Below are positions 58,527-64,000 of a stretch of DNA of 64,000 nt, in pieces. The notes below the pieces were generated by a model, which was not told the DNA's origin, searched no databases, and saw nothing but the letters and a program-made list of their open reading frames with translations. The position numbers were made by a program, and so were the translations under genes. Positions within the stretch are counted from its first letter, which is position 1, and each line of letters opens with the position of its first letter. Source of the stretch: Parachryseolinea silvisoli. GTDB taxonomy: Bacteria > Bacteroidota > Bacteroidia > Cytophagales > Cyclobacteriaceae. The stretch is from contig NZ_JAIOAO010000001.1 of assembly GCF_021190955.1 (NCBI RefSeq), positions 868,001-932,000 on the forward strand, written 5' to 3'.

Positions 58527-58982
58527 CTAAGCTGTTTTGCGCAGCAGCCGCATCGTTAGTACAGGAAACGGATTTCCCAACGAGTCGACCGACGCCCGGT
58601 GAAAGGTACGAAAGCCCATGTGCTCATAAAAGCCCACAGCTTGCTGATTCTGCTCGTTGACGTCTACTTCATAGATGCCCAATGTTTCGATGGCATACCG
58701 CAGCAGCTGCCGGCCTGTACCCTGACCGCGCGCGGCGGGATGTATAAAAAGCATTTCCAGCCGCGTACCGGCTACACCTGCAAACCCGAGAATAGCGCCG
58801 GCCTCACTGCGTATACAACGCAGGTCAACATCTTTTAAATAGCTGTGCTGTACCAGGGGGCGGAAGAACTGAATATGTGCTTCGGTCAGAAAGTGGTGTG
58901 TGGCACGGACGGACGCCTCCCAGACATCGGTAATCGCCGCGTAGTCGTCGGGCGAGACAAGTTCGATGGCATGCTGGATCAT
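58527..58982 (-). CDS. GNAT-family N-acetyltransferase
   Basis: A 151-residue GNAT protein. The acetyl-CoA loop is HPAARGQGTGRQLLRYA (about 81-97, R/Q-x2-G-x-G/A pattern), followed by the C-terminal strand and helix VDVNEQNQQAVGFYEHMGF typical of the family. The substrate cannot be told; close relatives include putative small-molecule and peptide acetyltransferases. It ends an apparent DUF1801-Nudix-GNAT operon (gaps 26 and 13 bases). Confidence 0.92.
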   Translation of the reverse strand: MIQHAIELVSPDDYAAITDVWEASVRATHHFLTEAHIQFFRPLVQHSYLKDVDLRCIRSEAGAILGFAGVAGTRLEMLFIHPAARGQGTGRQLLRYAIETLGIYEVDVNEQNQQAVGFYEHMGFRTFHRASVDSLGNPFPVLTMRLLRKTA

Positions 58983-58995
58983 AGAAAGAAAATTA

Positions 58996-59436
58996 TTAAC
59001 GGATAAAGACAGATTGTTTGTTCAACGCATCTGCCAGCCAGTAGGGATTGACCTGGTCGAGGTCGGCGGGCAATGCGTCGGGGGAAAAGAAACGCCACGC
59101 CCGCGTTTCGGCGTTGGTAAAAGAAATGTCGGGCGCTTCGAGCAGCTTTACTTCAAAATACGAGGTGATATACTGCACACGGTGGTCGGTATGATCGTAG
59201 GTGGCAAAGGCCGGCATGGAATATACTCCGATGAGTCGTATGATTTCGGCCGCCGTGTTGATCTCCTCCCGGATCTCGCGCAGCATCGCATCCTCCACTG
59301 TTTCGCCAAACTCTACATGGCCCGAAATGATACACCACTTGCCGGTGTCTCGTCGCTGCTGCAGCAACACATGCCCCTGGTCGTTAAATATGGCCGCGGA
59401 TACGGCGGGAAGTATCTTCTGTTCACGTGGCGTCAT
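58996..59436 (-). CDS. Nudix hydrolase
   Basis: A 146-residue protein with a complete Nudix box, GHVEFGETVEDAMLREIREE (G-x5-E-x7-REUxEE), whose Glu residues bind the metal that activates water for cleavage of nucleoside diphosphate derivatives. QGHVLLQQRRDTGKWCIISG precedes it. No second domain. The particular substrate (oxidised nucleotide, nucleotide sugar or other) cannot be read from the sequence. Confidence 0.93.
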   Translation of the reverse strand: MTPREQKILPAVSAAIFNDQGHVLLQQRRDTGKWCIISGHVEFGETVEDAMLREIREEINTAAEIIRLIGVYSMPAFATYDHTDHRVQYITSYFEVKLLEAPDISFTNAETRAWRFFSPDALPADLDQVNPYWLADALNKQSVFIR

Positions 59437-59462
59437 GGCTGCGCGAAGTTGGAGCCAAATCT

Positions 59463-59819
59463 TCAGGAATCCAAGCGCTGGCGGGCCTTGAGCGCGGCAC
59501 GTAAAAGTTTACTGACCTTCGCCACGGGCACATCGCGTGTAGGGTCAATTAACAGAATCTTCATACGCGCCCGTTTCTCCGGCAGTAGATCAGGATGCTC
59601 CAGCAGATGTCCATCGACAAAACCGACGTACGGTTGTTTGTATTTTTTATGTACCCACAGGTAACAGAACATCTTATCGCGGTAACAATAAAATGGCATG
59701 CGGTATTTCCAGGCTTCCGTAATACCGGCATCGAGCTGCAAAATATGCTCACGCAAAAAAATCATACAGCTTTTTACGGGTTCCGGCTGCTCGGCAAAGT
59801 AAAGATCGATTGGGCGCAT
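59463..59819 (-). CDS. DUF1801 (YdhG-like) domain protein
   Basis: A 118-residue small alpha/beta protein. PIDLYFAEQPEPVKSCMIFL, LREHILQLDAGITEAWKYRM and PFYCYRDKMFCYLWVHKKY follow the DUF1801 pattern (helix, then a YGMPFY-like strand). VGFVDGHLLEHPDLLPEKRARMK is the usual second half. Family function is unknown; a ligand-binding or stress role has been suggested for related iron-chaperone-like proteins. It starts the operon with the Nudix and GNAT genes. Confidence 0.88.
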   Translation of the reverse strand: MRPIDLYFAEQPEPVKSCMIFLREHILQLDAGITEAWKYRMPFYCYRDKMFCYLWVHKKYKQPYVGFVDGHLLEHPDLLPEKRARMKILLIDPTRDVPVAKVSKLLRAALKARQRLDS

Positions 59820-59973
59820 CGATACAATATGCTGAAAAAAGTGCTAACGACCAACGTCTTAAAAAAGAGCAGCAACGTGGCGTTGCCGGAGTCTGTCACA
59901 CAACATTTTGTCCGGGACTACCACGCGCTGCCTTGCCTTACCCCTAAGGCAAATCCTAAACCTAAACTAAGAC

Positions 59974-60321
59974 CTAACTGAATAAATATCTTTTCAAGAC
60001 CTCTTCGATCTCCTTATAGAATAGCTTCTCGTTTCCTTCTGTCAGGGCCGCGCTGCCCGTACGATGAAAGTCGTCAATAATGGGTTTATACCAGGTCGTG
60101 TCTACAGGAGCGATCAGTAGTTGCTTCAACTCACTTTTTATAAATTCAAGCTTTACGTGCGACAGCTCCATGATCCGGAATTGCTGGGAGAGGTATACAA
60201 TCATATTTCGCTCATCCAGAAAATCTTTGATCAGATCGTTACGCAACTTGCGAATGACATCGATAATGTCGACAGCGTCGTGGCGTAGCGTGGTATCCTC
60301 CATAGTTGTTTGTTGTTTCAT
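59974..60321 (-). CDS. Small helical protein, paralogue of the upstream neighbour
   Basis: A 115-residue soluble, charged, mostly helical protein of no recognised family. Its C-terminal part (WYKPIIDDFHRTG...EKLFYKEIEEVLKRYL) aligns with that of the protein encoded at 60356-60748 (LYSPIFQSVLHND...NALFYREIDATISTRLL), so the two are tandem paralogues. 34 bases separate them. No signal peptide or membrane helix. Function unknown. Confidence 0.8.
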   Translation of the reverse strand: MKQQTTMEDTTLRHDAVDIIDVIRKLRNDLIKDFLDERNMIVYLSQQFRIMELSHVKLEFIKSELKQLLIAPVDTTWYKPIIDDFHRTGSAALTEGNEKLFYKEIEEVLKRYLFS

Positions 60322-60355
60322 CGTGTAGGGGTTAAAAAATGGTTATCGCAAAAGA

Positions 60356-60748
60356 CTATTGTTGAGAGAACATGTGCTGGCCCTTTTCAAAAGTATGCGG
60401 ACGCAACAGTCGCGTGCTGATCGTAGCATCGATCTCGCGGTAGAACAACGCGTTGTCCAGGTTTGTAAAATCGTTGTGCAGCACGGACTGGAAGATCGGA
60501 CTGTAGAGCACGGGATCGATGCCGTCGTCTTTCAATAAATCCAGGCTGTTTCGAATCTTTTCCAGTTGGCCTACGCTGGCCCGGGAAGAAAATTTATAAT
60601 CAATGTACGTATTCAGTTCGCCCTGAATCAGTTTATTCACCAGCGTTGCGCGGTGCTGTTGCAGGATTGGCTTTAATAGTCCGGGGATCAGATCCGGATT
60701 CCAATCGTCAATTTTTTTGATGCCGTTTGCCGTTTTTACCATTTTCAT
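60356..60748 (-). CDS. Small helical protein, paralogue of the downstream neighbour
   Basis: A 130-residue soluble protein of no recognised family. PDLIPGLLKPILQQHRATL, LEKIRNSLDLLKDDGIDP and ALFYREIDATISTRLLRP indicate helices with a conserved (F)Y(K/R)EI core shared with its neighbour. It is the first gene of the pair. A CAAACGTA sequence 23 bases upstream reads TACGTTTG on the minus strand, the form of a Bacteroidota -7 element. Confidence 0.8.
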   Translation of the reverse strand: MKMVKTANGIKKIDDWNPDLIPGLLKPILQQHRATLVNKLIQGELNTYIDYKFSSRASVGQLEKIRNSLDLLKDDGIDPVLYSPIFQSVLHNDFTNLDNALFYREIDATISTRLLRPHTFEKGQHMFSQQ

Positions 60749-60770
60749 ACCTCAATCGTTTAGACCGATA

Positions 60771-60778
60771 CAAACGTA
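60771..60778 (-). promoter_or_regulatory. Candidate -7 promoter element TACGTTTG for the paired small genes
   Basis: Matches TAnnTTTG of Bacteroidota housekeeping promoters. A TTTG lies further upstream on the minus strand, but the spacer of 25 bases is longer than usual. Upstream lies an AT-rich tract with a direct repeat AACTAAATTT at 60783-60792 and 60811-60820 (28 bases apart), a possible regulator site. Confidence 0.4.
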
Positions 60779-60901
60779 CTAAAACTAAATTTATTAGTAA
60801 ATACAAATCTAACTAAATTTGATAATAGCGCTTTTTAGCGTAAAAACGAAGGTATTGTCCGTTGCGAAGGACAACACAGGGTGTTAAAAATTACGGTTGT
60901 T

Positions 60902-61927
60902 TTAACGTTCTTCTTCTAAGGAATTGGCCGTCAGCACGGTATTACGGATCACCTCATCCAGCTTCTGTGCGGTGGCTTCCAGCATGGAAATGATGCGGAT
61001 GTTTTCTTCGCTTAACGTAGATTTTTCGATGATGCTGGTCAGACCAAGAATGGTCGCCACCGGCTGCCGCGTATAGTGCGATTGCACCCAGGAAATATGT
61101 TTCAATAGCTCGTTCTGCCGCTCGATCTGCAGCAAGTGGCGCTGGCGCTCGTCTATGTCCGTAACGGTAATGGTCGCACCAATGATCTGCTCCTGATAAA
61201 ATACCGGGCCGTATTCGGCGCGTAGCCATCGCGATGTTTCGGGGAACTGCACCTTGCGTTCGGTGACCACCGACTCGCCTGCCAGCGCCCGATCAAAGTC
61301 GCTTTTAAAAGCATCGAACAGGTAACGGCCCGCTACCCGTGTGTCGTGCAGCGTATAGTCGAGTATATTCATCCCGGTCTTCAGCTCACGTGCATACAAG
61401 GCCTGGCTTTCATCGCCCGCCTTTTTGTTGAAGAATAAGATGCTATAGTCGGGGGCCACCAGGATGACGGTGGACTGTGTACTATCCAGTACGGCTTGCA
61501 GGATCTGCCGCGACAATACCAACTCTTTATGAATGGCCTGGAGCTCGGTCACTTGCTTGTTGACTTCTCCTTCCAGGCTTTTTTTCTGATCCGTGACGTA
61601 CGCCAGCAAATCGTTCTTGTAAATGAGGCCCGTCAGGTTGCCATCGTCCATGACGGCCAGCACGTCGGTATGCGTTTCCTGCATCACCCGCAACGCCTCT
61701 TCTATCGCACACTCCGGCGACACCGTGGGGCGTGCAGTGAGGCAATCAATTACTAGCGTGTGCGAGTGCTGTACGACGTCCTGGGGTGTAAGGACACCGA
61801 TGGGTTGTTCGTTTTCATCCTGCACAACCAACGCGGACTGTTGCACCAGGTGGTCTTTGATCGACCGTGTTCCACTGTAGGCGGGAACCACGTCGTACTG
61901 ATGCCGGATGAAACGGGTGATAGTCAT
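60902..61927 (-). CDS. CBS-PAS signalling protein ending in a histidine-kinase dimerization helix, no ATPase domain
   Basis: A 341-residue cytoplasmic protein. Two CBS motifs (about 20-115: ALVVQDENEQPIGVLTPQDV and TDVLAVMDDGNLTGLIYKND) probably bind a nucleotide such as AMP, ATP or NAD. A coiled coil (118-142) leads to a PAS domain (about 143-260: LDSTQSTVILVAPDYSILFF, with a C-terminal ATITVTDIDE). The last 70 residues look like a HisKA dimerization helix: LLKHISWVQSHYTRQPVATI with H284 at the phospho-acceptor place and an R-x-P. The frame then stops after VLTANSLEEER, without HATPase. It may be a phosphotransfer or adaptor protein. Its start shares a base with the stop of the upstream gene. 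Confidence 0.85.
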   Translation of the reverse strand: MTITRFIRHQYDVVPAYSGTRSIKDHLVQQSALVVQDENEQPIGVLTPQDVVQHSHTLVIDCLTARPTVSPECAIEEALRVMQETHTDVLAVMDDGNLTGLIYKNDLLAYVTDQKKSLEGEVNKQVTELQAIHKELVLSRQILQAVLDSTQSTVILVAPDYSILFFNKKAGDESQALYARELKTGMNILDYTLHDTRVAGRYLFDAFKSDFDRALAGESVVTERKVQFPETSRWLRAEYGPVFYQEQIIGATITVTDIDERQRHLLQIERQNELLKHISWVQSHYTRQPVATILGLTSIIEKSTLSEENIRIISMLEATAQKLDEVIRNTVLTANSLEEER

Positions 61928-62274
61928 CAGAACTCCTGTTCGATGTTGGAATAGGAGATCGTGACCCGAAAGTCAACCTTCAGCAGCTCACCTTCGGATA
62001 CAAAGGGGAAGACCTTGTCGTCGAGTATATCGATGATCTTCTCCTTCGGCATCTTGGATAAAATGCGTTTGTTGACAAAGACTGCCTCTACCAGCGGATG
62101 GCCGACTTCTACCAGCTCGAAACCATTGGGAACAAGCATATCAAACGACTTGGATATACCGATCTTACCGTGTTGAGAGTTTTTACCCAGGATGAGAATC
62201 TCCTGAAAGGGTGGCAATTTGATTTCTTCGAATGAAAGATCGATGGAGTATTTTAATCCATTCCCTTTAGCCAT
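61927..62274 (-). CDS. Hypothetical protein coupled to the CBS-PAS gene
   Basis: A 115-residue soluble protein without recognised family. It starts with KYSIDLSFEEIKLPPFQEIL and ends with LKVDFRVTISYSNIEQEF, alternating beta-strand patterns, with a lysine-rich helical middle (NKRILSKMPKEKIIDILD). No signal peptide. Its stop and the next start share a base (TGATG), so translation is coupled and the two proteins may form a complex (inference). Confidence 0.75.
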   Translation of the reverse strand: MAKGNGLKYSIDLSFEEIKLPPFQEILILGKNSQHGKIGISKSFDMLVPNGFELVEVGHPLVEAVFVNKRILSKMPKEKIIDILDDKVFPFVSEGELLKVDFRVTISYSNIEQEF

Positions 62275-62399
62275 AGACTGACATTTTGCATTAGCGCGGG
62301 CCTAATATACAGTTATAATAGACATATGTATAGGATTTAGGAAATGGGCTGTCAAAAAAATTATGGCCCGCGCCGTATCGGTGGCGTTAGGAAGAGCAC

Positions 62400-62714
62400 C
62401 TATGGCTGGAGGCGAGTAAGTATCCGGGTCAACTCGTGTGCATCCGGCAGTACGGTGTATAGGAAGACAGGGATACCGTCAACATAAATATCCTTGCGTA
62501 AGTCCTTTATATAGTGCATGCTATGAGAAGACTGGGGGTCAGGATATAGGACGATGGCATCGGGCATGCGCACGGCGAGCAGGCACCGCAAATGAAAAAG
62601 ATCGACCGCAACCTCTACCGTAGCACACACCGGCTCGCCCTCCAATATATGTTGCGCGCTTTGTGCTCTGGCAGGATCATCACACAATAAAAAGACATGC
62701 TTGTGGGGCGCCAT
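62400..62714 (-). CDS. Degenerate response-regulator receiver domain
   Basis: A 104-residue single domain with receiver-like strand/helix order: HVFLLCDDPARAQ for the first strand with an acidic pair, PDAIVLYPDPQSSHSMHYIKDLRK for the third, and VDGIPVFLYTVLPDAHE for the fourth. The phospho-acceptor place (VLLD in normal receivers) is Tyr here, and the conserved late Lys-Pro is missing. It probably does not take phosphate in the normal way and may bind other signalling proteins. Weakly assigned by pattern only. It is divergent from the stand-alone receiver at 62942. Confidence 0.65.
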   Translation of the reverse strand: MAPHKHVFLLCDDPARAQSAQHILEGEPVCATVEVAVDLFHLRCLLAVRMPDAIVLYPDPQSSHSMHYIKDLRKDIYVDGIPVFLYTVLPDAHELTRILTRLQP

Positions 62715-62941
62715 CGGGTAAGCTGGTCTACAAAAAAGCGGCTAAAGTTAACGGATCTTTAGAAAATTAACGAACCGTCAAGTCCAGGAATCGATGCCAG
62801 GCAACCCGTCAGATATAAATTGCCCGATTATTCAAAATAATAGTTTGACTTTCGGGTTAAATACCCCTTTTTTGTGACCAAGTATGGTTTGTTTGTTGTT
62901 AATACGTTGACAATCAATATCTAGCCTGTAAACAGAAGAAT

Positions 62942-63391
62942 ATGAACCTTTCCGGCGCCAATACGACCCACGTTCTACTGGCAGAAGACGACAACGAGGA
63001 TTATTATATATTTTCGGTGGCGATTCAACAGGTGCCCCTGACGGTACTCCTGACACGGGCGGAAAACGGCGAGCTGTTGATGCAGCTCCTCGACGAGAAA
63101 GTGCCCGATATACTCTTTCTGGATATGCTCATGCCGTGTAAAGATGGGCAGCAGTGTCTGCGGGAAATACGCGCAAACAAAAAATACGACGCACTTCCGA
63201 TTATTGTTTACTCGTCACTCGACGACCTTCGAACGATCGAGTTTTGTTACCGCGAAGGTTCGAATCTATACGCCATCAAGCCCTCGTCGTTTGATGAGCT
63301 TAAAACTATTCTCGAGCGCATTCTGACCATCGACTGGAGGAAGGTGATGTACTTCCCCACCTTTTCGGACTTTGTGCTCAACCCCCACTGA
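62942..63391 (+). CDS. Stand-alone receiver-domain response regulator
   Basis: A 149-residue single-domain receiver. E15/D16/D17 (LLAEDDNEDYY), phosphoacceptor D61 (ILFLDMLMPCKDG), S91/S92 (IVYSS) and K113-P114 (YAIKPSSF) are all in place. The EDD-x2-D-YYIF opening and the KDG-x2-CL stretch are typical of small receivers in Bacteroidota that shuttle phosphate or act by protein binding. No output domain. Nearby DHp-only and degenerate receiver proteins suggest a local phosphorelay group (inference). Confidence 0.93.
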   Translation: MNLSGANTTHVLLAEDDNEDYYIFSVAIQQVPLTVLLTRAENGELLMQLLDEKVPDILFLDMLMPCKDGQQCLREIRANKKYDALPIIVYSSLDDLRTIEFCYREGSNLYAIKPSSFDELKTILERILTIDWRKVMYFPTFSDFVLNPH

Positions 63392-63400
63392 GCTGTAGGG

Positions 63401-64000
63401 TCAATCGGCTACAAACGGGATGTGTACACGCTGGTATGCAGGCTTACGAATGTGTTCCCGCATATTGCGAAAGCTCTCAAACGGTCCCTTTGTAGCAAAT
63501 AGATTGATAAGCCATGCCGGAATGGCGCCTCCCGGATCAATATGTAGCATATATTCTACGTGTAACTGCGATGGTGCCGCCGGCTTAATGGTCCACTTCC
63601 CATCAGCATGTGGCACCCGTACAACGCCATCCTTCTCGGGGACATAGCTGGGTTCGTTAAACGACTCAACGGTCATGATACGCGTCACAGGATCTTGCGT
63701 GACCCGAATGCGCGCGATAAAGTCGCGGTTACTGGCCGGCCAGGGCACATTGATCTCCGAATGGTATACGACCTCTTGTGGCGAGATTTGTTTGAGCAAC
63801 GTGCAGCTCCTGGTGCTATATACCCATTGATCGGTAGTGGCTACATCCAGGATGACCGCCGCCATCTGGGACATTGTCGCCTGTATCGAAAACGATACCT
63901 TCAACGCTTTAATGTCAGAGCCCGCCACCGAGCGCATGTAAATCTTAATACCCTCCTTTTCGTCACGTAATTTCCAGTCTTCCTGGGCGACAACAAAGTG
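63401..64000 (-). CDS. START-domain lipid-binding-like protein (partial; 5' end outside the window)
   Basis: The frame is open from the right edge (HFVVAQEDWKLRDEKEGIKIYM...) to the stop at 63401, so the gene starts beyond 64000; the AQ before EDWKL looks like a signal-peptide end. At least 199 residues. The START (SRPBCC) fold shows EDWKLRDEKEGIKIYMRSV, VSFSIQATMSQMAAVILDV, WVYSTRSCTLLKQI, NVPWPASNRDFIARI, DGKWTIKPAAPSQLHVEYML and IPAWLINLFATKGPFESFRNM. Such secreted START proteins bind a hydrophobic ligand; the ligand is unknown. It converges with the receiver gene, 9 bases apart. Confidence 0.9.
   Translation of the reverse strand, partial: HFVVAQEDWKLRDEKEGIKIYMRSVAGSDIKALKVSFSIQATMSQMAAVILDVATTDQWVYSTRSCTLLKQISPQEVVYHSEINVPWPASNRDFIARIRVTQDPVTRIMTVESFNEPSYVPEKDGVVRVPHADGKWTIKPAAPSQLHVEYMLHIDPGGAIPAWLINLFATKGPFESFRNMREHIRKPAYQRVHIPFVAD

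Noticed and set aside
59820-59973. Possible small RNA or tRNA in the gap between the DUF1801 gene and the small paralogue
   Set aside because: No cloverleaf, strong hairpin or promoter pair could be recognised by eye; nothing supports a gene.

Overview
The window looks like chromosomal DNA of a Bacteroidota bacterium, most likely a Cytophagales or Chitinophagales soil or plant degrader (inference). The signs are three SusC-like transporters (one cut by the left edge) and two SusD partners, surface lipoproteins with acidic residues after the lipidated Cys, LytTR and propeller-type two-component systems, and many glycoside hydrolases. No rRNA, tRNA, CRISPR array or intact insertion sequence was seen.

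Layout. 1-4.5 kb: the start of a SusC gene (minus strand) and a split propeller histidine kinase / NarL-type regulator pair. 4.6-11.1 kb: housekeeping and accessory genes (MacB-like permease, ECF-type sigma factor with a small membrane partner, outer-membrane protein, DUF4202, bile-acid-symporter-like transporter, cyclophilin). 11.1-19.0 kb: a GH9 enzyme and the first half of a hexuronate locus: exuT, eda, kdgK and an oxidoreductase (minus), with uxaA divergent (plus). 19.2-23.6 kb: a four-gene signalling operon made of a secreted protein with 34-residue 'SDHY' repeats, a LytS-type kinase, a LytS-like pseudokinase and a LytTR regulator. 23.6-36.3 kb: a pectin utilization locus on the minus strand: SusC, SusD, a CE12-GH28 fusion, GH105, DUF4861, GH43, CE8 pectinesterase and a cupin. 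36.6-42.2 kb (plus): kduI, kduD, a LacI-family regulator, uxaC and uxaB. Together these genes take methylated/acetylated pectin to galacturonate and unsaturated uronate, then to KDG, KDPG, pyruvate and glyceraldehyde-3-phosphate. A palindrome with core GCAATCGATTGC, or a near match, precedes uxaA, the pectin SusC gene and kduI. It is the likely LacI-family operator.

42.2-56.0 kb (minus): a second polysaccharide locus with GH3, two GH144-type enzymes, a LamG lipoprotein and SusD/SusC, predicted to act on beta-1,2-glucan. It includes the most unusual protein of the window: a 7TM-DISM membrane receptor whose cytoplasmic end is an IS1595-transposase-like zinc ribbon plus helix-turn-helix, without the nuclease domain. 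56.1-58.5 kb: a GH95 gene followed by what looks like the leftover 3' end of an outer-membrane protein gene. 58.5-64 kb: GNAT, Nudix and DUF1801 proteins, two small paralogues, a CBS-PAS protein ending in a kinase dimerization helix without an ATPase domain, two receiver-domain proteins (one lacking the phosphorylation site) and a START-domain protein cut by the right edge.
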